Positions 17,036 through 26,800 of a DNA stretch of 64,000 bases are shown here, piece by piece (position 1 is the first letter of the stretch; each line of letters begins with the position of its first letter). Both the position numbers and the translations under genes were made by a program. The notes below the pieces were generated by a model. The model saw nothing but the letters and a program-made list of their open reading frames with translations, ran no database searches and was not told where the DNA came from. The DNA is from UTCFX2 sp963726375 (GTDB lineage: Bacteria; Chloroflexota; Anaerolineae; Anaerolineales; UBA4823): positions 186,001 to 250,000 of the forward strand of contig CAVSCE010000009.1 in the NCBI GenBank assembly GCA_963726375.1. Reading direction: 5' to 3'.

Positions 17036-19430
17036 GCTGCTTCTCCCGCGCTGGCGAAAAGTGCTGGCCGACCTGTGGGAAGGCAGGACTCGCACGCTGC
17101 TTGTTGTAGCTTCTATCGCCGTGGGCGTGTTCGCCATTGGGACCATCGTTACGTCGTATATGATCCTGGGCGAAGACCTCAATCTCAGCTACACCATGAT
17201 CCATCCTGCTAATATTGAGATGAGAACCACGCCCTTCGACGAGCATTTTCTCCACTCGGTCGAAGAGGTCCCTGGCGTGGGGCAGGCTGAAGGCCGCCAG
17301 TCGCTCAGCGTGCGCCTCAGCAAGGATGGCTCTTCCTGGTTGAGCGTCAACCTCCAGGCAATCGAAGGCGAAGATAGGATCCAGATAAACCAGCTCAAGC
17401 CGGTATCAGGAGAAACCGTCCCTGCCGAGCATGAGCTGGTGATCAACTACGATATGATGCGCGATACCGGTTTCCGCACCGGCGATTGGCTGCAGGTCGA
17501 GCTTCAGGACGGGACGACGAGAGTGATGCGCGTGGCGGGTGAAGTCGGCGACATGACAACTGCTCATGACCCAATGGGCAATTATCGCGGCTTTATCACC
17601 GAAGACACGATCCTCTGGCTGGGTGGGACAAGGCTGTACGACCGCCTGCTGATCACGGTAAGTGAGCATGAAAATGATATAAATTCCATCCAAAGCGTGG
17701 CGGATGCCGTCACGACGAAGATCGAAAAGAACGACGGAACAGTGTTCAGCTCTTCGGTATACAGGTCGGATGAATACCCGATGGTGGCCATGGCTCTGGC
17801 AATGATGGGCATTTTAGGCGTGTTGGGTGTGCTGGTGATGCTTCTGAGCAGCTCTCTGATCGTCAATACCCTCAACGCCCTGTTCACGCAGCACCTCCAT
17901 CAAATCGGCGTGATGAAGCTTGTCGGAGCGCGCGGCCGCCAAATTATGGCGATGTACCTGATGATGATCCTGGCTTACGCCTTGATCGCGCTTGTGATCG
18001 CTGTTCCGCTTGGGGCCTGGGCTGGTTATCAGCTGTCGTTGATGATGGCAGGTATGTTCAACGCAAGTTTGCAGGGCTTTCGAATTGTCCCTGCTGCGCT
18101 GGCGGTCCAGGTAGCGACCGCGGTCTGCGTGCCGATAGCAGCCGGCATCCTGCCGGTGCGCAGCGGATCGAAAATCAGCGTGCGACGGGCGATCAGCAAC
18201 GATCGAATCGGTGACCAGGTCGTCAGCACCGGTATCTTCCGCGGGCTGAACCGGTTGGCGGTGGGATTGCTGTCGCGCCCGGTGCTGCTTTCAATCCGAA
18301 ACACCTTCCGGCGCAAGGGCCGCCTGGCGCTGACCCTCTTGACCTTGACTGTTGCAGGGGCGATCTTTATCGCCGTGTTCAACGCACGCGCCTCATTGGA
18401 TGCCTACTTGGATGAGCTGATGCAGCATTTCCAGGCGGATGTCACCCTGAGCTTTGATCGTCCCTACCGCTCGGAGCGGATTTCACAGGTTTTACGCCAG
18501 GTGCCGGGCGTGGAGTACGTTGAGGCCTGGTCGGGGCGCGCCAGCGGAAATCCTCGATCCTCAGGATAACCTGCTTGAGGACCTGACTATCATCGCCCCA
18601 CCGGCTGATACGCCCTTACTGAAGGTGGAACTTTTGTCCGGGCGCTGGATCCAGCCCGGGGATCAGCGCGCCCTGGTAGTCGCGATTCCAATCTATAATT
18701 TGTACCCTGATCTAAAGCCCGGAGATATGCTGCGCCTGCGCGTGGCAGATGGGCGGATAGAAGATTGGGAAGTGATCGGGGTGTTCAGCTTCACCGAGAT
18801 GCTGGGTTCCATGATGGCTTACGCCGATTACGATTACTTCTCTGATTTGATCGGCGCGCCTGGTGAAGCGGCTTCCTACCGGATGATTACCGATGCCCAT
18901 ACCCTGCAAAGCCAGAAGGCGATCGCGGAGGCGATCGATAGCCACATGCGCAGCCTGAACTTGCAGGTGCAGAATGTCGAAGCGGGGCTGGAATCGCGTG
19001 AGCAAGCCTCGCTTTCGATGAATATTATGATCGCATTTCTCATGAGCATGGCGCTGCTGACGGCTTTCGTCGGCGCGATCGGTTTGGCCGGCACGATGGG
19101 GATGAACGTGATCGAGCGCACGCGAGAAATCGGCGTGATGCGCGCGATCGGAGCAGGGGACCTTACAATAATAAAATCAGTCGTGATCGAAGGAGCTCTC
19201 ATCGGCTTAATCAGCTGGGCGTGCGCCTGGGTGCTTTCTTATCCGATCACTGCCGTAATGCTGCGCATCATCTCTGAGGCGATGGAGAGCGACCCGGTCC
19301 CGCTGGCTTTCACACTGCAAGGGGTGTTATGGTGGCTTGGGGTCGTCCTGTTGCTTTCGTCGGCGGCCAGCATGCTGCCGGCGCGAGCGCAGCTCGACTG
19401 ACGATCCGCGAGGTGCTGGCGTATGAATAA
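17019..19430 (+). CDS. FtsX/MacB-type ABC permease, two frame breaks
   Basis: About 800 residues when repaired. Start ATG 17019 (TTG 17013 possible) overlaps the ATPase gene end. An N-terminal membrane helix (LLVVASIAVGVFAIGTIVTSYMI) is followed by a large extracytoplasmic MacB-PCD region, then three helices of a first FtsX domain (near 17780-18140). A second unit follows with its own N-helix (RLALTLLTLTVAGAIFIAVFNA), extracytoplasmic region and FtsX domain (near 19020-19370, motif RTREIGVMRAIGA). A break near 18535 is one extra base (AWSG to APAEI). Another near 19390 hides the conserved C-terminus ARLTIREVLAYE, moving the stop from 19401 to 19430. Partner of the ABC-ABC-cNMP protein. Confidence 0.85.
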
Positions 19431-19478
19431 GGAACAACCGATTCTGAGAATCATGCAAAAATGGGAGCCGATCGTATG

Positions 19479-20034
19479 ATGACCGGAATTAATATCCGCT
19501 CTGCCCGGCTCGAAGATGTCGACGGCATGGCAAGAGTGCGCGTTGCCACATGGAAAGATGCCTACCGCGGCATCCTTCCGGATGAGCTGCTCGACGGGAT
19601 GACATACCAGGCTGCCTCAGAGCGTTGGCGGAAGGCCTTCTTTGAAAATAGATCTCCCGGTGTAGAGGTTATTTGTGGCAGAAAACGAATTAATGGAGAT
19701 CATCGGTTATGCATTCTGCGGACCAGAAGAAAGCGGCGACCTTGAATACCGCGGCGAGATTTACGCTCTTTACGTGCTGCCTTTGTACCATAAGCGCGGG
19801 ATCGGACGCTCCCTGGTCGCAGCTTCTACCAGGCATCTGACCGAAAACCTGCATTTGGAGACCATGCTGATCTGGGTCATGGCAGCCAATCCCAGCCGGG
19901 AGTTCTACGAACACTTGGGTGGAAAAGCAGTTCGGGAGAAAATTAAGGATATCGGCGGGCAGATGGTTCCTGAAGTTGGATACGGATGGGGAGCGATACG
20001 CAGGTTGTGGGAATTCCTAACGGGTACCGCTTAA
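19479..20034 (+). CDS. GNAT family N-acetyltransferase, one frame break
   Basis: About 185 residues. INIRSARLEDVDGMARVRVATWKDAYRGILPDELLDGM is the typical N-terminus of a RimI-like GNAT protein. After the break near 19675 the next frame carries GEIYALYVLPLYHKRGIGRSLVAAS, the acetyl-CoA loop (Q/RxxGxG/A), and NPSREFYEHLGGKAV. Acceptor substrate unknown. It follows the permease by about 50 bases and may be in the same transcript. Confidence 0.78.
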
Positions 20035-20037
20035 AGC

Positions 20038-20134
20038 GCTAGCGCCCGAGTGAGGGGGGCACCCGGGCGCTAGCTTCGTAAATATTATCACATTCTTTCA
20101 ATAAATCAAGGGTTTTCAGGGATAATTTACGAAG
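20038..20134 (+). repeat. Two successive stem-loops downstream of the acetyltransferase
   Basis: First: perfect 11-bp stem GCTAGCGCCCG (20038-20048) with CGGGCGCTAGC (20064-20074). Second: CTTCGTAAATATTATC (20074-20089) with GATAATTTACGAAG (20121-20134), 14 pairs with a 2-base bulge. They share one base, so they would stack. No T-run. They may end the transporter transcript. Confidence 0.65.
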
Positions 20135-20177
20135 ATTAATATCCCTTTCACAAGCCGATCATTTTTTGATTCTCGGG

Positions 20178-20296
20178 TATAATCCATTTCGCTGACCGAC
20201 GAAAAAGGAATTATTTTGCTCGCCGCACACGCGTCGGTTTGCTCTCTCTATCGGAGGATGGCTGGGTGGGCGTTGATAAATCGTCAGCGCCCACCC
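20178..20296 (+). other. Candidate small structured RNA or regulatory region
   Basis: A TATAAT (20178-20183) is followed by two stem-loops: ACCGACG (20195-20201) with CGTCGGT (20232-20238), and a 13-pair stem GGGTGGGCGTTGA (20264-20276) with TCAGCGCCCACCC (20284-20296, one G-T pair). No open frame fits. I do not recognise 6S, SRP, RNase P or tmRNA signatures. The second stem could instead be the terminator of the minus-strand lipoprotein gene that ends at 20328. Confidence 0.35.
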
Positions 20297-20327
20297 GCTG
20301 CGTTAAGCTTCCAATGCAGGATCGGGA

Positions 20328-20990
20328 TTATTTCCGGGCCATCACATCTGCGATCGGCGTGCCGTTTACGTAGATGATGATGTCCTTGACGCCTTCAAAT
20401 TGCTTGATCGTAAATCGAAGCTGGTCTTTGAATCGCGTTGCATCGCAAGAATCTTTTGTGCGCACATACTCGCCAGTCAGGTAGACCTTCACAGTCCCGT
20501 TATCGAATTCTACGTTGTTCACAGCCAGGTTTGATGCCGCGCCGGGGTGATACAGGATGCCGATCGTCTCACCGTGGTACGACAGGATCGTCTTGAGCGC
20601 GTTCGTAACATCAATAGGTACGTTTCCTGTTTTTGGGAAAAGCGTCTTGATATACCACAGCGCTTCCCCGCAGCCAAAGCGGCCTTTTTCCTCCTTGTTG
20701 ATGTAATAAACCAGCACCGATTGTTCGACCGTCAGAGTCGCAGCGGGTTGGGTTGGAAGCGAAGGTGCGGTCGGCGGCGGTGGAGCTGCTGTATTGGTTG
20801 GGGGGGGTGTGAAAGTCGGGGTGGGGATCGGCGTTTCGGTTGGCAGGGGAGTCGCAGTGGGCGCCGGCGTTGCTGTGGCGGTCGGAGTCGGGGTCGGAGC
20901 GAGGAATGGGATCGCATCGCAGCCTGCCAGACTGAACGCCAGGACCGCCAGTAGAACGAATAAGAGAGATTTTTTTATCAGGCTGGGCAT
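20328..20990 (-). CDS. GerMN-domain lipoprotein
   Basis: About 220 residues. Start chosen at ATG 20990, which is 7 bases after a TAAAAT -10 box; an ATG at 20996 would touch that box. Signal peptide with lipobox (FSLAGC), a Pro/Thr linker of about 60 residues, then a GerMN-like domain (IDVTNALKTILSY, VEFDNGTVKVYLTGEYV, LRFTIKQFEGVKDIIIYVNG). GerMN domains occur in extracytoplasmic proteins linked to envelope or spore germination; the function here is unknown. Confidence 0.78.
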   Translation of the reverse strand: MPSLIKKSLLFVLLAVLAFSLAGCDAIPFLAPTPTPTATATPAPTATPLPTETPIPTPTFTPPPTNTAAPPPPTAPSLPTQPAATLTVEQSVLVYYINKEEKGRFGCGEALWYIKTLFPKTGNVPIDVTNALKTILSYHGETIGILYHPGAASNLAVNNVEFDNGTVKVYLTGEYVRTKDSCDATRFKDQLRFTIKQFEGVKDIIIYVNGTPIADVMARK

Positions 20991-20997
20991 AACCATG

Positions 20998-21003
20998 ATT
21001 TTA
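20998..21003 (-). promoter_or_regulatory. -10 box of the GerMN lipoprotein gene
   Basis: TAAAAT on the minus strand, 7 bases before the ATG at 20990 and directly after the terminator T-run of the preceding operon. Confidence 0.5.
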
Positions 21004-21005
21004 TC

Positions 21006-21042
21006 AAAAAAAGAGCCCGGGATGATAAAAATCTCGGGTCTC
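21006..21042 (-). terminator. Intrinsic terminator of the 2-oxoacid oxidoreductase operon
   Basis: On the minus strand a GACCCGAGA / TCCCGGGCTC hairpin is followed by seven T. It lies just past the stop at 21066. Confidence 0.85.
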
Positions 21043-21065
21043 TTTCTGTTCTTAATGATAAATCA

Positions 21066-21629
21066 TTAGAAAGATTCGGGCTGGAAGGCTGCTTTCCGGG
21101 CGAAGTCGCCTCCTTCTCGAAGCGCCTGCGAGTTCGCCGGGAGCAGGCGGTGGTGTTTCTGCGGCAGGTGCGCGGCCAGCGTCTTCTCGATTACATCGAC
21201 CGTCAGGACAGGGAGCAGCTCAATCAGCGCGCCGAGCATGACCATATTCGTCAGGCGCTTGTCTCCTATTTTTTCGGCGATCTCATTCGCCGGGATCAGC
21301 ACAGAGTGAAGATCGCTGCGCTGCACCTCCCGGTCGACCAGGGATTGGTTCACCACCAGCACCCCGCCGGGGAGGACAAGCGGTTCGTATTTCTCCAGCG
21401 AAGGCAGGTTGAACGCAAGCGCCGCCCTTGGATTGCGCACCGTCGGTGCGCCGATCGGCTCATCCGCCAGGATCACGGTGCAGTTCGCCGTCCCGCCGCG
21501 CATCTCCGGGCCGTAGGATGGGATCCACGTCACTTCCAGGCCTAAGTCCATCGCTGCATAAGCGACGACCTGCCCGGCAAAAAGAATCCCCTGGCCGCCA
21601 AAACCCGCAAAAATAACCTCTGTCTGCAT
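21066..21629 (-). CDS. 2-oxoacid:ferredoxin oxidoreductase, gamma subunit
   Basis: 187 residues. EVIFAGFGGQGILFAGQVVAYAAMDLG is the signature of the gamma/catalytic-gamma domain; PSYGPEMRGGTANCTVILADEPIGAP follows as expected. With the alpha, beta and delta genes upstream it forms a complete four-subunit enzyme of the VOR/KOR type, which oxidatively decarboxylates a 2-oxoacid to acyl-CoA with ferredoxin reduction. Last gene of the operon, followed by a strong terminator. Confidence 0.93.
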   Translation of the reverse strand: MQTEVIFAGFGGQGILFAGQVVAYAAMDLGLEVTWIPSYGPEMRGGTANCTVILADEPIGAPTVRNPRAALAFNLPSLEKYEPLVLPGGVLVVNQSLVDREVQRSDLHSVLIPANEIAEKIGDKRLTNMVMLGALIELLPVLTVDVIEKTLAAHLPQKHHRLLPANSQALREGGDFARKAAFQPESF

Positions 21630-21640
21630 GCCTGAACCTC

Positions 21641-22411
<771 letters not shown>

Positions 22412-22435
22412 AATTTTTTCTCCTCGATAATCGTC

Positions 22436-23551
22436 CTAATTGAGGATCTTTTTCATGTGCTGGATCCAGTCGGCACGCGGGTCAGCGTCAAGCCCAGGTT
22501 TTTCCTTCGCCAGGCGCTGGATCGCGGTCAGGATTTCATCCGGGAACGGGACGATCCCGCCCATCCGGCCGTAAAACTGGACGGGGCATCGCCTGCCGAC
22601 GTCTCGAAGGATGTCTTCCAGCATCTGGCCTGTATTCATCTCGACCACCAGGATCGACTGGGCGTTTTTCGCCAGCTCAGCGATCTGGGTGGACGGGAAT
22701 GGGCTCAGGCTGACCGGGCGGAACAGGCCGACCGGGATTCCCTGCGCCCGAGCCTGGCGGACTGCCGAGTAGGCGATCCGGCCGGCGGTGCCGAAGCCGA
22801 TCACGACGATCTCGGCGTCGTCCAGGAAATATTCCTTGTAGCGGACTTCATTTGCTTCGATCACCTTCCATCGCTCGAGCAGCCGCAGGTTGGTGACTTC
22901 CTCATCTTCTGGTTTGATATATATAGATGAAAGGATCCGCCTTTCGCGTCCGATGGCTCCATGGACAGCCCATTCGGGGATCGGGCGTTCGACCGGCTGC
23001 ATCGGGGGCAGCTCAGCTGGCTCCATCATCTGCCCCACGTTCCCATCGGCGAGCACAATGGTCAGGGCGCGGTATTTCTCGGCCAGGTCGAAGGCGAGCA
23101 CCGTCAGGTCGATCGCTTCCTGGACGCTGGAAGGTGCCAGTACGATCGGAAAATAATCGCCGTGGCCCCCGCCGTGGACGATCTGGTTGTAGTCGCCCTG
23201 GGAAGGGGCGATGTTCCCCAGCCCGGGACCGCCGCGCATCACGTCGATCAGCACGCAGGGCAGCTCGGTCCCGGCGATGTAGGACAGGCCTTCCATCATC
23301 AGGCTTACGCCCGGGCTCGATGACGAGCTCATCACGCGCACACCCGTGCAAGCCGCTCCGTAAACCATGTTCACCGCCGCGACTTCGCTCTCGGCTTGAA
23401 GGAACACACGCCCGAGCTCAGGCATCCGCCGGGCCATCCATTCGAGCAGCTCGGTCTGGGGTGTGATTGGATAGCCAAAATAAGCTTTGACACCGGCGCG
23501 GATTGCCGCCTCTGCCATCGCTTCGTTGCCTTTCATCAGTTCACGAGTCAT
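22436..23551 (-). CDS. vorB: 2-oxoacid:ferredoxin oxidoreductase, alpha subunit (VorB-like)
   Basis: 371 residues. The N-terminus reads MTRELMKGNEAMAEAAIRAG, then YFGYPITPQTELLEWMARRMPE, SEVAAVNMVYGAACTGVRVMSSSSSPGVSLMMEGLSY and GGPGLGNIAPSQGDYNQ, all typical of the pyrimidine-binding (Pyr) domain of VorB/KorA. NCBI-style naming for such proteins is 3-methyl-2-oxobutanoate dehydrogenase subunit VorB; whether the substrate is branched-chain 2-oxoacid or 2-oxoglutarate cannot be fixed by reading. Confidence 0.9.
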   Translation of the reverse strand: MTRELMKGNEAMAEAAIRAGVKAYFGYPITPQTELLEWMARRMPELGRVFLQAESEVAAVNMVYGAACTGVRVMSSSSSPGVSLMMEGLSYIAGTELPCVLIDVMRGGPGLGNIAPSQGDYNQIVHGGGHGDYFPIVLAPSSVQEAIDLTVLAFDLAEKYRALTIVLADGNVGQMMEPAELPPMQPVERPIPEWAVHGAIGRERRILSSIYIKPEDEEVTNLRLLERWKVIEANEVRYKEYFLDDAEIVVIGFGTAGRIAYSAVRQARAQGIPVGLFRPVSLSPFPSTQIAELAKNAQSILVVEMNTGQMLEDILRDVGRRCPVQFYGRMGGIVPFPDEILTAIQRLAKEKPGLDADPRADWIQHMKKILN

Positions 23552-23566
23552 GAAATCCTCCCAGGA

Positions 23567-23809
23567 TCAGCCGGCGTTGGTCGTCCGCACCGGCGTCTGG
23601 CGGTAGACGGTCAGTGCCGCTTCCGGGCAGACCAACGCGCAGATCGCGCAGCCGGTGCAGCCTTCCGCAATCAAATGGACGGGATGAAAGCCCTTCGGGG
23701 TGAATTGGTCCATGTCCAGCGCCAGCACTTTTTGCGGGCACTCAGCGACGCATAATTCGCAGCCTTTGCAGTACGTCAGGCTGACTTCGATCCAACCTTT
23801 TACAGCCAT
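23567..23809 (-). CDS. 2-oxoacid:ferredoxin oxidoreductase, delta subunit (2x[4Fe-4S])
   Basis: 80 residues with two CxxCxxC...C clusters: CKGCELCVAECP and CTGCAICALVCP. It passes electrons from the TPP-bound intermediate to ferredoxin. First gene of the four-gene operon; an AGGTGTG lies shortly before the ATG. Confidence 0.92.
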   Translation of the reverse strand: MAVKGWIEVSLTYCKGCELCVAECPQKVLALDMDQFTPKGFHPVHLIAEGCTGCAICALVCPEAALTVYRQTPVRTTNAG

Positions 23810-23828
23810 TCACACACCTCCAACTTTT

Positions 23829-23859
23829 TCATTGCGAGCATCTTATGCGAAGCAATCTC
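23829..23859. repeat. REP-like palindromic element (ATTGCGAG...GAAGCAATCTC type)
   Basis: ATTGC...GCAAT arms with an inner GCAT/ATGC pair. Sequences of the form cattgcgag-N-gaagcaatctc recur between genes in many unrelated bacteria, as I recall; this copy lies in the leader region of the oxidoreductase operon. Confidence 0.5.
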
Positions 23860-23940
23860 GTCATCAAGGACCAATAATACTTGCTCGCCTTTTCTGCACG
23901 AATAAATCCAACCGTTCTTATCTTATTAAACCCTTTGCAG

Positions 23941-23965
23941 GACAGTTTGGGTAGTGCCAACTGTC
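23941..23965. repeat. Inverted repeat GACAGTT(T)GG / CCAACTGTC
   Basis: Nine pairs with one bulged T around the loop gtagtg. It sits between the solute-binding-protein gene and the oxidoreductase operon, both minus strand; terminator of the first or operator of the second. Confidence 0.45.
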
Positions 23966-24027
23966 ATAAGAATTGATTACAAAGGTCATTGAGGTAGGGA
24001 AGAGCGTTTGTTGCCGAAAGCTTTAAC

Positions 24028-25328
24028 CTACGGCGTCGGCGTCTTTGCAAGCTCGGCCATGATTGCGTCCTGGGCGGACTGGAGCACCTGCTCTGGAGGG
24101 AGGTCCTGCTCGAAATAAGCCCGCAGCTGCTGGTCGAAAATCAGGCTGTAGGTTGTAAACTCCGGTTCGAGCGGGTAGGCTGCTCCCTTGGCAAGTGCTT
24201 CGGATACCTGGGCGACCAGCGGGCCGTATGTCGGGTCGGTGCCTTTAAAAACCGTGGCGGAAGGGATCGTGCCGGAATCCGCCAGCAGCGATTGCGCTTC
24301 GGGCATGATCAAAAAGCGGATAAACTCGACTGCAGAGCGGCGGTCCGCTCCTGCGGATTTCGAGCTCAGGTAGATATTCTCGGCCAGCACAAAACCCGAC
24401 ATCGAGCCTTCCAGGTAGGTCGGCCAGGGATCGACCGCAAGTTTCTCTGCCCCGATAGCCTTCGCTCAGCTGAGGCAGGTTCCAGCTTCCGTCGATGATC
24501 CAGCCGATTTCGCCGAGCTTGAAGCGGTCCAGGTCGGCGTCGCCGAAAAAGTTCGTCGGTCCGGCCTGGTCGAATGCTTTGAGCAGCTCCAGCCAGGCGA
24601 TACCCTGCCCGTTGTTGAACGCCGGCAAGCCGTTCAAATCGATGAACTCCCCGCCTAAACCGATCAGGTGCCCGCCTGAATAAAAGAAGCTCCTCTCCAG
24701 GTAGGACCCAATTGTCGCGCCCTGTGTGCTCGTCTGAGCCAGCGTGACCAGCTCGTTAAAGTTGTCTGCCTGGATGGTGATCACGTCCTTATTGCGGTAC
24801 AGGACGACCCCGCTGATCGAATAAGGCAGCCCGATCAGGGCAGGATCGACCCGGGCGGATTCCAGCGCCGCAGGGTTAAGTGAATTAAGCAGGCTGGAGC
24901 TGATATCAGCGTTCAAGTCCGCTAAAAGGTCTTGCTGGAAAAGCTCGGGTCCCCAATCAGCTGGCCCGAGCAGCAGGTCCGGGGCCAGACCTTCGCTGGA
25001 ATCTGCGATGAACCTCTCGAGCAGCAGCTCAGGTGGGACATAAAGGACGTCGAACATCACGTCGGGATGGTAGCTCTGGAAGGATTTGATAATGGCCGCC
25101 AGGACGGGCAGCTTGTCCTCCTCCCAGGAATGGCGGATGATCACTGTCCCGTGCAGGATCTCTTCGGTGGGAAAGGTCGTCGGCGCTGGCCTGGGCGTCG
25201 GGGTTTCGAAGACTTGATTCGGTCAGCTCGGGGGGAAGATCGGATGGCGTCTCGGTCTGGCTGCAGGCAGGGAAGAGCAAAAAAATGAAAATAAGAAGGA
25301 GATTCAGCTTATATCTGGGGGTCATCAT
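24028..25328 (-). CDS. Extracellular solute-binding lipoprotein of an ABC transporter, frame breaks
   Basis: About 430 residues repaired. Start is the ATG at 25328, 7 bases after a TATAGT -10 with a TTGAAA -35 at 17 bp. Signal peptide with lipobox (LLFPACS). The middle part (IIKSFQSYHPDVMFDVLYVPPELLLERF, GLAPDLLLGPADWGPELFQQ, DRFKLGEIGWIIDGSWNLPQL) and the end (AVEFIRFLIMPEAQSLLADSGTIPS) match family 1 sugar-type binding proteins. Breaks lie near 25145-25210 and 24450. No permease or ATPase gene is adjacent, so it is an orphan here. Confidence 0.82.
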
Positions 25329-25335
25329 CCTGGAT

Positions 25336-25364
25336 ACTATACCAGGGAGTGTGGAGTTTTTCAA
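25336..25364 (-). promoter_or_regulatory. Promoter of the solute-binding-protein gene (leaderless)
   Basis: Minus strand: -35 TTGAAA (25359-25364), 17-bp spacer, -10 TATAGT (25336-25341), then 7 bases to ATG 25328. Confidence 0.75.
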
Positions 25365-25409
25365 CCCTGACCCATATTCCTCCTTCCAGGGCAGAGGAAT
25401 GGAAAAATT

Positions 25410-25733
25410 CTAGGTCTGTTTCAGCGCAAAATGATCGGTAGAAATCTCATGGTGACTGCTTCTTGCAGGACCAGCTGGCTGCCCTGAAGAGCCGCAGTCT
25501 GACCCGCGCTGAGCGCTTTGGGCATATTGGTAGCAGCGCGGACATCTTGGCTGATCATGGACCCTGAAGGCATATCGAAGGCAAACGCAAGGATCACCAG
25601 CATGGATAATCCCAGAAGAACCCAGGTTGACTGGTCCAACCGTTGCTGATGGCCCGTCCGGATCTGCTGGGGGTGGTGATTCAGCTTGCGCCTGCCATTT
25701 TGAGCCCAGTCCGAAAATCAGAACAGCGAGCAA
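25410..25733 (-). CDS. Small membrane or secreted protein ending FLPIILR, one frame break
   Basis: About 105 residues. The N-terminus (LLAVLIFGLGSKWQAQAESPPPADPDGP) is a short hydrophobic segment and Pro-rich stretch. After a break near 25640 the frame gives a second hydrophobic helix (TWVLLGLSMLVILAFAF) and ends AVTMRFLPIILR. Family not recognised. The end motif resembles one found after the signal peptide of two other secreted proteins in this window. Confidence 0.45.
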   Translation of the reverse strand: MLAVLIFGLGSKWQAQAESPPPADPDGPSATVGPVNLGSSGIIHAGDPCVCLRYAFRVHDQPRCPRCYQYAQSAQRGSDCGSSGQPAGPARSSHHEISTDHFALKQT

Positions 25734-25864
25734 TACGGCAGTTAAAATTCTAAAAGATTGGCTCGATAGGCGAATTTAAATCTCTGGTTGACGACAGCGC
25801 TCCAATCCCTTCACCGAAGCGATTGAGATTGGTAGAGGGAATCATCCTGGCATCGTTTATCCAG

Positions 25865-25870
25865 TATAAT
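25865..25870 (+). promoter_or_regulatory. TATAAT -10 box, leaderless start of the DapA-family gene
   Basis: Ends 6 bases before ATG 25877. An upstream in-frame GTG/TTG-type start would place the promoter inside the gene. -35 not clear. Confidence 0.6.
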
Positions 25871-25876
25871 CGGCGC

Positions 25877-26800
25877 ATGGCTGTGAAAAAAGTAATCGAT
25901 GGAGTGATCGCCGCAGCCCTGACACCGCTGAACCCGGACGGCTCAATCGCTTTGGAAGATTTGCCGCTCCTGCTCGACTTCCTGGCGCGGCGCGGCTGCC
26001 ACGGGGCGCTTCTTCTTGGTACGACCGGCGAAGGGCCTTCATTTGCCAGGGAAGAGCGGATCGCAATCGCGAAACGCTCGCTTGAAGTCCGCGCGGCTTA
26101 CCCGGATTTCCTGCTGCTGGCCGGTACGGGCACGCCAAGCATCGAGGAGACGATCGCCCTGAATCGGACTATTTTTGACCTGGGTTTTGACGGCGTCGTC
26201 GTCCTGCCGCCGTATTACTTCCGCAAAGCGACTGAACCCGGGTTATTGGAGTGGTTTTCCCAGGTGATTCGGCGCTCTGTCCCGGTTGGCTCGGCCTTTC
26301 TGCTCTACCACATCCCGGGAACGACCGGAATCGAGATCTCGCCCGACCTGATCGCCAGGCTGATGGACCTGTTCCCGGACCATCGCATCGGGATCAAGGA
26401 TTCAACGGCCGATGCAGACCACGCCGTCCAGCTCGGGACGCGATTTGGGAGGGATCTGCTCACGCTCAACGGTACCGATTCGCTCTTTGACCTTGCGCTC
26501 GAACATTCCGCCGCCGGCTGCATCACAGCGATGGCAAACCTGCGCTCGCCTGACCTGCGCCGGGTCTACGACCAGCGCCAGAAGGGCGGTTCGGATCCGG
26601 ATGCAGTGTCGCGGTTGAAGACGGCGCGCGGCGTGATGAACCGCTATGCGCCTTTCCCACCGCTTTATAAAGCGCTGATCCACCGACTTCACGCGCTGCC
26701 CCAATGGGCTGTCAGGCCGCCGCTGCTCGCGCTGAGGCCAGAATTATTGGAAGCAGCTCTGGCAGAAGCGCACCAGGAAGCGCCTGGTTTTGATGACTGA
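25877..26800 (+). CDS. DapA/N-acetylneuraminate lyase family aldolase
   Basis: 307 residues. Class I aldolase with the family marks LLLGTTGEGPSFAREER (GTTGE pyruvate-binding loop), the catalytic Tyr in LLYHIPGTTGIEI and the Schiff-base Lys in RIGIKDSTAD. Reaction is either 4-hydroxy-tetrahydrodipicolinate synthase or a related pyruvate-dependent aldolase; no lysine-pathway genes are adjacent, so specificity is open. Start set by the TATAAT box 6 bases upstream. Confidence 0.85.
   Translation: MAVKKVIDGVIAAALTPLNPDGSIALEDLPLLLDFLARRGCHGALLLGTTGEGPSFAREERIAIAKRSLEVRAAYPDFLLLAGTGTPSIEETIALNRTIFDLGFDGVVVLPPYYFRKATEPGLLEWFSQVIRRSVPVGSAFLLYHIPGTTGIEISPDLIARLMDLFPDHRIGIKDSTADADHAVQLGTRFGRDLLTLNGTDSLFDLALEHSAAGCITAMANLRSPDLRRVYDQRQKGGSDPDAVSRLKTARGVMNRYAPFPPLYKALIHRLHALPQWAVRPPLLALRPELLEAALAEAHQEAPGFDD

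Noticed and set aside
20178..20296. Known housekeeping RNA (6S, SRP, RNase P, tmRNA)
   Set aside because: None of the conserved sequence hallmarks was seen, so only a generic candidate is reported.
23829..23859. CRISPR repeat
   Set aside because: Only a single copy, palindromic and without spacers.
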